Shown: in pieces, positions 8,649 to 16,793 of the stretch
How the letters are laid out: each line of letters starts with the position of its first letter
Position numbering within the stretch: position 1 is the first letter of the stretch
The notes under the pieces: model-generated
The model's input: only the letters and a program-made list of their open reading frames with translations
Told to the model about the DNA's origin: nothing
Database searches by the model: none
Made by a program: the position numbers and the translations under genes
Source: Paracoccus homiensis
GTDB taxonomy: Bacteria > Pseudomonadota > Alphaproteobacteria > Rhodobacterales > Rhodobacteraceae
Assembly: GCF_900111675.1 (NCBI RefSeq)
Contig: NZ_FOHO01000018.1
Span: 1-57,122, forward strand
Direction: 5' to 3'
Length of the DNA: 57,122 nucleotides

Positions 8649-9785
8649 TCAGTCGGTTTCGGCGTCGCCCAGCGACACCCAGTAGCCGGGGCGGTAATCG
8701 ACCGGCAGGAAGCGTTCGTGCAGTTCTGCCAGCGTCGCCTCGGGATCGAGGTCGGTGAACAGGTCCGGATGGATCCATTTGGCCAGTTGCTGGACCGCAA
8801 CGAAGCTGTAGGGCGTGTTGTAGAACTGGTGCCAGATCGCGTGAACCCGGCCGTTTTCCACCGCTTTGACGCCGGTATAGGCCGGACGCTCAAGCAGGGC
8901 AGCCAGCTTGCGGCGCGCTTCGTCCTCATCCGAACCCGGCCCGACACCAACCCAGGCGCCACCGGGAACATAGGCTTCCCAGTTGCCACCGGTCGCAACG
9001 ATCACGTCCGGGTCCGAAGCGATGACCTGCTCGGCATTGACCGTGCCGAAGGTGCCAGGGATGAAGGGAGAGGCCATGTTCTCACCGCCCGCCAGTTCGA
9101 CGAACCGTCCGAAGTTGCCGTTGCCGAAGGACATGCAGCAGTCCTCGGAGTATCCCGCGGCGCGTTCCACGAAGGTCAGCGGCCGCTCGAGGTCGGTTTG
9201 AGCCTCGATCACGTCCGTGACGCGGGCCATCTGTTCGGAATAGAAGGCGTTGAACTCGGCGGCGCGGTCATCCTCGCCGAAAAGCTGGCCGATGATCTCC
9301 ATCGATTTCGGCGTATGCTCGAAGGGCTTCTCGCGGAAATCGACATAGACGATCGGAATGCCGACCTTGGCGAGCTTTTCCTCGTAGCCGGCCTCGTCGG
9401 TGGCCTGCTTGGCTTCCAGGTTCATCAGCAGGACATCGGGGTTCAGCGAAACCGCCTGTTCAATGTCGAAGGTGCCGTCCTTGAAGCCGCCGAAGGTCGC
9501 AATTTCGGTCAGCTGCGGGAATTTCTCGGCATAGGCCTCATAGCTTTCGGGCGATGCCTGTTGCAGGTCGTCGCGCCAGCCCACGACGCGTTCGAACGGA
9601 TCGTCGCCGTCGAGGACCGAGGTGAAGAACACCTGCCGGCCTTCGCCCAGGATCACGCGCTCGACCGGCGCATCGACCGTGACCTCGCGACCGGCAATGT
9701 CGGTCAGGGTAATCGGATCGGCTTGCGCAAGGCTGGCTGCAAGCAGGCTCAGCGCGGAAGCGCCGAGATAGGCTCGAAGTGTCAT
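8649..9785 (-). CDS. Iron-type ABC transporter, periplasmic substrate-binding protein
   Basis: The 378-residue protein begins with a Sec signal peptide (MTLRAYLGASALSLLAASLAQA). It then shows the class III binding-protein pattern, with DIAGREVTVDAPVERVIL at the N terminus and paired lobes. A CCMSFGNGNFGRF stretch lies near the middle. It would deliver an iron chelate, haem or other metal complex to the permease encoded by the next gene. The promoter region upstream has two TGAC…GTCA dyads. No TonB-dependent receptor gene is adjacent, so the ligand stays open. Confidence 0.85.
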   Translation of the reverse strand: MTLRAYLGASALSLLAASLAQADPITLTDIAGREVTVDAPVERVILGEGRQVFFTSVLDGDDPFERVVGWRDDLQQASPESYEAYAEKFPQLTEIATFGGFKDGTFDIEQAVSLNPDVLLMNLEAKQATDEAGYEEKLAKVGIPIVYVDFREKPFEHTPKSMEIIGQLFGEDDRAAEFNAFYSEQMARVTDVIEAQTDLERPLTFVERAAGYSEDCCMSFGNGNFGRFVELAGGENMASPFIPGTFGTVNAEQVIASDPDVIVATGGNWEAYVPGGAWVGVGPGSDEDEARRKLAALLERPAYTGVKAVENGRVHAIWHQFYNTPYSFVAVQQLAKWIHPDLFTDLDPEATLAELHERFLPVDYRPGYWVSLGDAETD

Positions 9786-9830
9786 GACAGGAATCCCGGT
9801 TGGATCAGTATGCCGCCGCCTTATAGTGGC

Positions 9831-9870
9831 TGACTAATTCAGTCAACATAGTGACCGACAGTTTCAGTCA
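9831..9870. promoter_or_regulatory. Two TGAC…GTCA dyads between the ABC operon and the methyltransferase gene
   Basis: TGACTAATTCAGTCA (9831-9845) and TGACCGACAGTTTCAGTCA (9852-9870) are imperfect palindromes in the 150-base divergent control region. They recall the palindromic iron-responsive box reported for Rhodobacterales iron-uptake genes; that match is from memory. A TTGACA at 9875 may be the -35 for the methyltransferase gene. Control of both directions by iron is a reasonable inference. Confidence 0.5.
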
Positions 9871-9935
9871 GCATTGACAATTGACATCGCTGCGCTGCCG
9901 TTCAATTGCAACGGCATAACATCGGAAGGCGCGTC

Positions 9936-10697
9936 ATGACCCTTGCAAGCCACACCAATCGCGACCTGCGTGACGATATCAGGGACTACTGGTCCGACCG
10001 CGCCGCCACCTTTGACAACGACCCCGGCCACAAGATCTCGGACGGTTCCGAAATGGTCGCATGGCGCGCCCTGTTCCGGCGTCATCTAGGCGAAGCGAAT
10101 GGTCGGCGGTTGCTCGATCTCGCTTCGGGAACCGGCGAAATTGCCCGGCTGTGCCAGGGGATGGGGTTCACTGTCACCGGTCTCGACTGGGCCGAGCCGA
10201 TGCTCGATCGAGCGCGGGCGAAACTGCCTGGCGTGACGTTCCTGCAGGCCGATGCCGAGCGTACGATGCTGCCCGACAACAGCATGGATGTCATCGTCAC
10301 CCGCCACCTTGTCTGGACCCTTGTCGACCCCGCCGCCGCCTTTGCAGAATGGAAAAGGGTGCTGGTCCCGGGTGGGCAGCTGTTGATCGTCGATGGCGAC
10401 TTCGTCACCAAGAGCTGGCTGGCGCGACTCATGGGGCGCATCATGCCGACAAACCCCCATGGCGAGATGTCACGGCATCAGGACATCCTGTCACGGGTGC
10501 ATTTTTCTCAGGGCGCTCGTGCCGGAGAGGTGTCCGCATTGCTCACCGAGGCCGGTTTCGAGACTGCCCGAGTGGACACCAGGCTTGAGGCGATTCACAG
10601 GGCCCAGGCGTCACAGCTCGGGTGGCGCAAGTCGCTGCTTCGGCGTTCTGAACATCGCTATGCGATCTGCGCGTTGAAACCCCTCCGCGCGGAGTAG
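9936..10697 (+). CDS. Class I SAM-dependent methyltransferase
   Basis: The 253-residue protein has the Rossmann-like methyltransferase fold. Motif I is LLDLASGTGEIARLC, followed by the acidic residue in VTGLDWAEPML and a motif near DVIVTRHLVWTL. The start at 9936 follows ggaagg (9924-9929). It is divergent from the ABC importer and shares its control region, so it may modify the transported chelate or its breakdown product. The substrate is unknown. Its closest general relatives are UbiE/COQ5-like small-molecule methyltransferases. Confidence 0.82.
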   Translation: MTLASHTNRDLRDDIRDYWSDRAATFDNDPGHKISDGSEMVAWRALFRRHLGEANGRRLLDLASGTGEIARLCQGMGFTVTGLDWAEPMLDRARAKLPGVTFLQADAERTMLPDNSMDVIVTRHLVWTLVDPAAAFAEWKRVLVPGGQLLIVDGDFVTKSWLARLMGRIMPTNPHGEMSRHQDILSRVHFSQGARAGEVSALLTEAGFETARVDTRLEAIHRAQASQLGWRKSLLRRSEHRYAICALKPLRAE

Positions 10698-10773
10698 CGT
10701 GCCGAACGCGGACGATTCCATAGCAGTTTCAAATCGGCGGGCTGTAGAGCGACAACGGCAGCTTCGCCCCCCC

Positions 10774-10880
10774 ACGGCTGACCCTGCCCGTCAGACCATG
10801 GCAAGCGAAGTGATCGATGACCGGTTCGGGGAAGCTGCAATGCGGCGAAGGGCTGTTCCGTGAACGGCAGCTCAGGGCCG
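10774..10880. repeat. Dispersed repeat, diverged copy C
   Basis: The gap from 10698 to 11033 holds no gene. In it, gatcgatgaccggttcgggg, then aagctgcaatgcggc, and the end gaacggcagctcagggccg align with the A1/A2 repeat. The remainder up to the second recombinase has its promoter and the CAAC-N5-GTTG dyad at 10984-10996. Confidence 0.5.
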
Positions 10881-11033
10881 TCAAGGCAAGCGCGCCCATG
10901 CTGCCGCTGCGAAGCCTCCAACGATTTAAGGGGGCATTTTGGGCTCAGATCCGACGCAGCATCCTGTGATAACGTGGCATAGTCAACGTCGGGTTGTCGT
11001 TGTGGGAGGGCATGGCGGATCGGAGGATCAGTC

Positions 11034-11666
11034 ATGCAAACACAAAATCTTCCAGCCATTCGCGCGCTTCGCCCAGCATGGAACAAGGGCCGCATCGTCG
11101 GTCAGAAGCGGCCGCTGAAACCAAAACACGTCTGGGCAATCAGGGTTCGGCTGGAGCTGGCTCAAAACCAACGCGATCTTGCACTTTTCAATCTTGCCAT
11201 CGACAGCAAGTTGCGCGGTTGTGATCTAGTGAAGATAAAGGTCGTGGATGTCATGGCATCCGGACAGATCAAGGAGCGCGCTTCGGTTTTGCAAAGTAAG
11301 ACGCAGAAACCTGTGCGCTTTGAAATTTCTGAAGGCACGCGGGCATCTCTCGCAAGATGGATGCGGGAGCCGCTCATGGTCGGTTCTGAATACCTTTGGC
11401 CCGGTCGATTCCATGCACGGCTGCACATCTCGACTCGCCAGTATGCGCGGATCGTCCGGGATTGGGTGACGTCGATCGGTTTAGAAGATAGCGCCTACGG
11501 TACGCATTCGAAGCGTAGGACAAAAGTCACACAGATCTACAGGAAGACCGGCAACTTGCGGGCGGTCCAGCTCCTACTTGGGCACACCAAGATGGACAGC
11601 ACCGTCCGGCATCTGGGCGTTGAACTGGAAGATGCCCTTGCGATTGCAGAGGCCATTGAAATCTGA
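11034..11666 (+). CDS. Tyrosine recombinase/integrase, short form (copy 2), nucleophile replaced
   Basis: The protein is a 210-residue paralogue of the gene at 5204-5836 and aligns without gaps. R61, K89, H158/R161 and H184 are kept. The catalytic tyrosine position is histidine 193 (VRHLGV, codon CAT at 11610-11612), where copy 1 has VRYLGV. This copy should not form the usual phosphotyrosine intermediate unless another residue substitutes. The start at 11034 follows ggagga. Both copies end in GAAATC plus a stop, followed by a GGGCCG-type hairpin (here 11676-11697), so they share a 3' module as well. Confidence 0.85.
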   Translation: MQTQNLPAIRALRPAWNKGRIVGQKRPLKPKHVWAIRVRLELAQNQRDLALFNLAIDSKLRGCDLVKIKVVDVMASGQIKERASVLQSKTQKPVRFEISEGTRASLARWMREPLMVGSEYLWPGRFHARLHISTRQYARIVRDWVTSIGLEDSAYGTHSKRRTKVTQIYRKTGNLRAVQLLLGHTKMDSTVRHLGVELEDALAIAEAIEI

Positions 11667-11990
11667 AAACTTGGGCCGTCTTCGCGGACGGTCCAAAGCC
11701 GCCATGCATGCCCTGCAAAGGGAAGGCCCGGATCGCGATCCTTCAGGGCATTCCCTTGGCCCTTGGGTGCAGCCGCCCCGATACTCGCCACGATATTGCG
11801 ATACGTGATCAAGGGCATCGGGTCCGCCTTCAATGACGGCGATGGCCAATGAGACTCAGGAGAAACCGTGCCCTGTGCGGTGATCTTCGTGTTCTCCTCA
11901 GGGCAACACGGTAACAATATTTTCGCTCTTGTGTGAAGCACTGTAGTCGGGGCAGCTTCATGGGACCCCTTCGACCACCCGCGAGACCCC
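11667..11990. other. Intergenic region without recognised gene
   Basis: After the recombinase hairpin (gggccgtc-ttcgc-ggacggtcc, about 11676-11697) no coding frame with family similarity is visible. The last part should contain the promoter of the acetyltransferase gene at 11991. No operator could be identified. Confidence 0.5.
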
Positions 11991-12689
11991 ATGAGCCGGA
12001 ACTCACTGCGGCAGACGCTTCTGCCTGACACCCTTAACCGACTCGCCGAAGAGCCGGGGCTGTCAGTGCTGCTTGGGATCGAAGCTGGCGCGCTGACCGA
12101 TCTGTCGAGCCTGATGGCCGCTGCGCTGACCGCCTGCCTGCCCGAGGGCTGCGCGCGGGACTGGCTGCGCGGGGTGACGGCTGAGCTCTTTCGCCGGGAG
12201 GTCGAGGTGCTGGACACGGCGCTCGATGACCTGCTGCTCACCACAGCGCGCGACGACCAGCCCGGCGGGGCCCCGCGCGTGCTTCTCTTCGCCAACGGTT
12301 ATCACGCGCTGCTGTCCTACCGGGTCAGCCGGGCGCTCTGGATCGCCGGGGGGGAGGACCTCGCGCTGGCGATCAAGAGCCAGTTCACCCGTGCGCTTTC
12401 GATCGAGATCTGGCCGCAGGCAAGCATTGGCCGGGGCGTCTGGTTCGATCACGGGTTGGGGCTGGTGATCGGACAGACGGCGGTGATCGAAGAGGGCGTG
12501 AGCCTGTGGCATGGGGTGACACTGGGCTCGAACTTCGTCGATATGGGTGAAGGTCGGCACCCCAAGCTGCGCCGTGGCGCGGTGGTTGGTGCGGGCGCCA
12601 AGATCCTTGGCCCGGTCGAGGTGGGCGCAGGGGCAACGGTGGCGGCCGGGGCAATCGTGACCAAGGATGTGCCCCCGGCCACGTGGTGA
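11991..12689 (+). CDS. Serine acetyltransferase-like hexapeptide protein, frameshifted near the C terminus
   Basis: The 232-residue product resembles CysE/EpsC serine O-acetyltransferases. It has a helical N-terminal half and a left-handed beta helix with GVWFDHGLGLVIGQTAV and the catalytic-type SLWHGVTLG. The frame stops abruptly after KDVPPATW. Adding one G near 12684 would restore PPATVVTGPRG and extend the protein by about 27 residues, to a TGA at 12770-12772 that overlaps the next ATG (12769) as ATGA. The gene therefore probably lost one base, or the assembly has an error. It starts the 11,991-19,724 cluster. An acetyl-CoA-dependent acetylation is expected. Confidence 0.75.
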   Translation: MSRNSLRQTLLPDTLNRLAEEPGLSVLLGIEAGALTDLSSLMAAALTACLPEGCARDWLRGVTAELFRREVEVLDTALDDLLLTTARDDQPGGAPRVLLFANGYHALLSYRVSRALWIAGGEDLALAIKSQFTRALSIEIWPQASIGRGVWFDHGLGLVIGQTAVIEEGVSLWHGVTLGSNFVDMGEGRHPKLRRGAVVGAGAKILGPVEVGAGATVAAGAIVTKDVPPATW

Positions 12690-12768
12690 CCGGGCCGCGC
12701 GGGACCGATCGCGGCGCCGGGCGGTTCGCGGGCTTTGTCACGCTGGCAGAACTGAAAGGTGGCGCGGG

Positions 12769-13665
12769 ATGACCTCGCTGGGGATCGACCATCCGCTGGT
12801 CTGTGTGCGCAATCTGGCCGAGGCGCGTGAGACCTACCTGAAGCTGGGTTTTCTCATTAAACCACCGGGGATGCATCCGTGGGGTACATCCACAGCGTTG
12901 GTGATCTTCCGCAACCAATTGCTGGAGTTGGTAGGTATCGGCGACGAGAGCCTGCTTGACGGATACCCGGCCGGAGATTTCCGATTCGGTCGCCATGTCC
13001 AGCACTGGCTGGAGGAGCGCGAAGGCGTCCCGCTTTCTGCGCTCAATTCAAGCGATGCTGCTGCGGATGAGGCCGTGATCGTGGCACGCGGCGGGCATTG
13101 CGAGGGAACCATCGAATTCGGTCGGGACGTTGTGCGGGATGACGGCATGGCGGATCGCACGGCGACGACCCTGAAGATCTTCACCCGGCCCGGCCTGCCG
13201 CGCCTGTCGATGTTCGCCTGCCAGCAACACCGCCGCGACCTGATCGAATTTCCGCAATGGATGGACCACCCCAATGGCGCGCATGGCTTTGTCTCGGCCA
13301 CGATCCTCGCCCGGCGACAAGACCAGCCTGCGGTGCAGGACTGGCTGGCCACGTTGCATGGCCCCGGGTCAGTGACCTCCACCGCCTGGGGCTTCGACGT
13401 CGCGACCGCCAAGGGGCACTGGCGGGTACTGGACCGGGAGGCCGCCCGTGCTGTCCTTGGCCTGCTGCCTGATGACCTTGCCCCTGACGGCGCACCCTCG
13501 GTGATCTCGCTCGATGTCGCCTGCCAGGCGTTGGATCGGGTGCGCCCCTTCGTTGAGACCGGCGGCTTCGCAGCTCGTGAGATCGGCGGCGCGCTTGTCC
13601 TGACTGAGCCGTCAAAGCTGGGCGGCATCCTGCTGACCTTTCAAGAGGCGCCAGCGGCACCCTGA
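12769..13665 (+). CDS. VOC-superfamily (glyoxalase-like) protein
   Basis: The 298-residue protein starts with GIDHPLVCVRNL, the usual first strand of a vicinal-oxygen-chelate domain. It has the two-module layout of Glyoxalase_3 proteins, with the second half around RDLIEFPQWMDHPNGAHG. Such proteins bind a divalent metal and act as lyases, isomerases or dioxygenases; the precise reaction is unknown. The start overlaps the presumed ancestral end of the upstream acetyltransferase. The M20 hydrolase gene follows after 40 bases, so cotranscription is likely. Confidence 0.75.
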   Translation: MTSLGIDHPLVCVRNLAEARETYLKLGFLIKPPGMHPWGTSTALVIFRNQLLELVGIGDESLLDGYPAGDFRFGRHVQHWLEEREGVPLSALNSSDAAADEAVIVARGGHCEGTIEFGRDVVRDDGMADRTATTLKIFTRPGLPRLSMFACQQHRRDLIEFPQWMDHPNGAHGFVSATILARRQDQPAVQDWLATLHGPGSVTSTAWGFDVATAKGHWRVLDREAARAVLGLLPDDLAPDGAPSVISLDVACQALDRVRPFVETGGFAAREIGGALVLTEPSKLGGILLTFQEAPAAP

Positions 13666-13705
13666 CACAAGACGAAACGCCCAAACGCGTCCCGAAGGAG
13701 ACTTC

Positions 13706-14845
13706 ATGTTCGACCAAGACCACATCGCCGAAGCCATCGCCTGGCGTCACGATCTGCACCGCCATCCCGAATTGGGCTTTGAAGAGCACCGGACCTCCGA
13801 GATGATCGCCGGACTGCTTACCGCTTGGGGCTGGCGGGTGCATCGCGGTCTGGCGGGCACCGGCGTCGTAGCGCAGATGGGGCAGGGGGCGCCGGTGATC
13901 GGATTGCGCGCCGATATCGACGCGCTGCCAATCGTCGAGGCGACAGGCGCGGCCCATGCCTCGACCATCCCCGGCAAGATGCACGCCTGCGGCCATGATG
14001 GGCACACCGCCATGCTGCTGCTGGCCGCGCGGCAGATCGCGGCGAAGGGCGTCGAGAACGGCACGATCACGCTGATCTTCCAACCCGCCGAGGAGAGCGA
14101 GGGCGGTGCACGGGTCATGGTCGAACAGGGACTGTTCACGCAGTTCCCGGTCGACAAGGTCTTCGGCATTCACAACTGGCCTGGCCTTGCGCCGGGTCGC
14201 TTCGTGGCGCGCGACGACAAGATGATGGCGGCCTTCTCGGTTTTCGATATCGAGATCCTTGGCAAGGGCGGCCACGGTGCCATGCCCGAGCAATCCGATG
14301 GGGTGATCGCCGCTGCCGGGCGCACTGCGGCTGCGCTGCAAGAGATCCCTGCACGCGCGCTGTCGCCTCTTGAACCCGGCGTCGTCTCGGTCACGCAGAT
14401 CCACAGCGGCTCGGCCTATAATGTCTGCCCTGACCGCGCGGTTGTGAGCGGCACCTGCCGTTGGTTCGGTGCCGAGGCGGGTCACATCATCGAGGATCGC
14501 GTCCGCCGGCTCGCAAGCGCCGAGGCCGCCGCGCAGGGTTGCACCGCAGATATCGACTATCAGCGCCGCTATCCCGCCACGATCAACACTGCCCCCGAAG
14601 CCGCGCTTGCCCGCCAAGTCGCGACGGACATGGGGCTTGACACGTCGATGGCCGGCCCGAGCATGGCGTCCGAGGATTTCGCCTTCATGCTGAACGAGGT
14701 GCCCGGCGCCTACCTCTGGCTGGGTGCCGCACGCGAGGGCGAGAACCCTGGGCTGCACTCTGCGAAGTTCGACTTCAACGATGCGGTGCTGCCCGTCGGC
14801 GCCGAATTCTGGGTGCGCCTTGCCCGCCGTGCTACGCAACGCTGA
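13706..14845 (+). CDS. M20-family amidohydrolase (hippurate hydrolase/aminoacylase-like)
   Basis: The 379-residue metallopeptidase shows HRHPELGFEE at the N terminus, the metal-binding HACGHDGHTAML, QPAEESEGGA, and the late SMASEDFAFML motif. These are hallmarks of the M20D amidohydrolases that cleave N-acyl amino acids and related amides. The start at 13706 follows gaaggaga. The stop overlaps the LysR start by one base (TGATG). In this cluster it is the natural candidate for releasing the amine or amino acid later oxidised by the dehydrogenases. Confidence 0.9.
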   Translation: MFDQDHIAEAIAWRHDLHRHPELGFEEHRTSEMIAGLLTAWGWRVHRGLAGTGVVAQMGQGAPVIGLRADIDALPIVEATGAAHASTIPGKMHACGHDGHTAMLLLAARQIAAKGVENGTITLIFQPAEESEGGARVMVEQGLFTQFPVDKVFGIHNWPGLAPGRFVARDDKMMAAFSVFDIEILGKGGHGAMPEQSDGVIAAAGRTAAALQEIPARALSPLEPGVVSVTQIHSGSAYNVCPDRAVVSGTCRWFGAEAGHIIEDRVRRLASAEAAAQGCTADIDYQRRYPATINTAPEAALARQVATDMGLDTSMAGPSMASEDFAFMLNEVPGAYLWLGAAREGENPGLHSAKFDFNDAVLPVGAEFWVRLARRATQR

Positions 14846-15753
14846 TGGACGCGTTTGACAACCGCTTCCTGCGCGAGTTTCTCGCGGTCGCGCAGGAGGG
14901 ATCGATCCGCCGTGCGGCAGATCGGTTGAACGTCGTGCCCTCGGCAATCTCTCGCAAGATCGCAGAGGCCGAGGTCCGGCTTGGCGTGACATTGTTCGAG
15001 CGCAGCTCAAAGGGTGTCACGGTGACCGAGGCCGGGGAACTGCTGCGCGAGCACGCGTTGCACCTTCAGGACGAGCAGACCTTCCTGCTGGACCAGATCG
15101 GCCGCTACCGATCGGGACGCACGCAGACCGTGCGCATCGCGCTTGGCGAGGGGTTCACTGCGGATCTCATGGAGAACGGCCTGTCAGAACTCAGTCGCCT
15201 GCAACCCGACCTGCGCTTTGCCATCGACCATGCCGGCACCGATGAGTTACAGCGCCGCGTAATCGAGGGAGAGGCCGATATCGGAATCGCCTATAATCCG
15301 CTGGTGACCGAGGCGATCCGCTCGCTGGCCGTGGGGCGTCAGCCACTTTGCGCGGTTGTGCCTGCGAATTCATCATTGGCGGGTCGGCAGAGTGTCGGGC
15401 TGGCCGAAGTGCTGAAGCATCCCGTTGCCATGCTGGACGCCCGTCACGCCATACGACACCTTGTCGGGCAGGTCGCCGCCGACCGCGGTCTGGCGCTGCG
15501 GGTACACGTCGAGACTGCCTCCATCGCGCTGTTGATCCGCTATGTCAGCGCGGGGATGGGCGTGACCTTCCTGCCGCGATTTTCTGCGTCAATTCAGGCA
15601 GATCGCGGCGATCTGGCAGTGATCGAACTGAACGAGCCGGCCCTGCACCGGGTCAGCACGCACCTGATGGTGCGGGCACGTCGTCGCTTGCCAAAATCGG
15701 TGGACCTAGTGGCCTCCTTTCTGTCCGGCCGCATGGTGGCCTTCCGCCGGTAA
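14845..15753 (+). CDS. LysR-family transcriptional regulator
   Basis: The 302-residue protein has an N-terminal winged helix (residues about 5-65, FLAVAQEGSIRRAADRLNVVPSAIS pattern) and a periplasmic-binding-like effector domain. Translation is coupled to the M20 gene by a one-base overlap. It lies between the hydrolase block and the dehydrogenase block and probably senses an intermediate of this pathway. The 128-base gap that follows is the likely control region for the gene at 15882. Confidence 0.88.
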   Translation: MDAFDNRFLREFLAVAQEGSIRRAADRLNVVPSAISRKIAEAEVRLGVTLFERSSKGVTVTEAGELLREHALHLQDEQTFLLDQIGRYRSGRTQTVRIALGEGFTADLMENGLSELSRLQPDLRFAIDHAGTDELQRRVIEGEADIGIAYNPLVTEAIRSLAVGRQPLCAVVPANSSLAGRQSVGLAEVLKHPVAMLDARHAIRHLVGQVAADRGLALRVHVETASIALLIRYVSAGMGVTFLPRFSASIQADRGDLAVIELNEPALHRVSTHLMVRARRRLPKSVDLVASFLSGRMVAFRR

Positions 15754-15881
15754 TGCTTGGTGTTGACATCAAGGCAACGCGATGTGCGCAACATGACGCC
15801 TATCTGTGAACACTGATCTTCCGGTTAGCTGTGTAAAACGCTGGCCGAAACTGGCTGGCCGCGCACAGTACAGGAGATCAC

Positions 15882-16793
15882 ATGGCGACAGAAACAGGCA
15901 GATGGGCCGGGGTGATCGGACTTGGGTCCATGGGTTTCGGCATGGCGTCAAGCCTTCTCCGCGCCGGGTTCGAGGTCGCAGGCCATGATCCTTCCCCCGC
16001 GGCGCAGGACCGTGCCCGCGAGGCGGGTATTGCGCCGATGGCAACCGCCGAGGATGTCTTCGCCGCGGCAGAGGTGATCGTGCTGTCGCTTCCTACTGCG
16101 GCGCATGTCCTAGACGTCATCGCCGCGGCTCAGGACGCGGGACAGCTTGGCGCAAATGCCCGGGCCAGGGTCATCATCGACACTTCCACCTCCGAAGCCG
16201 AGGTTAGCCGCAAACTTTCCGCAGCGCTTGACGAACGGGGACATGGCTTCCTCGACGCACCGGTCAGCGGCGGCCCCGCGGGCGCGGCCTCGGGGCAGCT
16301 TTCGGTGATGCTGGGCGGCGACGAGAAATGGGTCGCCGCGGCGATGCCTGCTCTAGAGGCGATGGCGGCGAAGATCCTGCATGTCGGCCCCAGCGGCGCC
16401 GGTAACGTCGCGAAGCTGGTCAACAACATGCTGGTCGCGAGTCACATGGTCACCACGCTCGAGGCGCTGCGGCTGGCCGAGGCGGCAGGTGTGGGTGCCG
16501 AAGACGCGCTGCGGGTCATCAACTCGGCCACCGGGCGCAGCGCAATCTCGGAAATCCACTACCCCAACTGGGTGCTGCCGCGCAGCTTCGACAGCGGATT
16601 CAGCACTGGGCTGATGCGCAAGGATGTGCGGCTTGCCCGCGAGCTGGCGCAAAGCGTCGGTTGCGCCATGCCAGTGGCCGACCTGGTGGCGGAGCTCTGG
16701 GCCGAAGAAAACTCGGGCCTGAAGGATGCTGACGATTTCATGCACATGGGCGATCCCGCGGCGGATCGCCCGAGTTATAAGGACAGCAAGTGA
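15882..16793 (+). CDS. NAD(P)-dependent oxidoreductase, 3-hydroxyisobutyrate dehydrogenase family
   Basis: The 303-residue protein has the N-terminal NAD-binding motif GLGSMGFGMA, the substrate-binding DAPVSGGPAGAASGQL and the catalytic lysine in GAGNVAKLVNNML. These are diagnostic for beta-hydroxyacid dehydrogenases. It would oxidise a beta-hydroxy acid to a semialdehyde or keto acid. The start follows caggaga. The stop TGA overlaps the ATG of the aldehyde dehydrogenase gene by one base, which supports consecutive steps. Confidence 0.9.
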   Translation: MATETGRWAGVIGLGSMGFGMASSLLRAGFEVAGHDPSPAAQDRAREAGIAPMATAEDVFAAAEVIVLSLPTAAHVLDVIAAAQDAGQLGANARARVIIDTSTSEAEVSRKLSAALDERGHGFLDAPVSGGPAGAASGQLSVMLGGDEKWVAAAMPALEAMAAKILHVGPSGAGNVAKLVNNMLVASHMVTTLEALRLAEAAGVGAEDALRVINSATGRSAISEIHYPNWVLPRSFDSGFSTGLMRKDVRLARELAQSVGCAMPVADLVAELWAEENSGLKDADDFMHMGDPAADRPSYKDSK

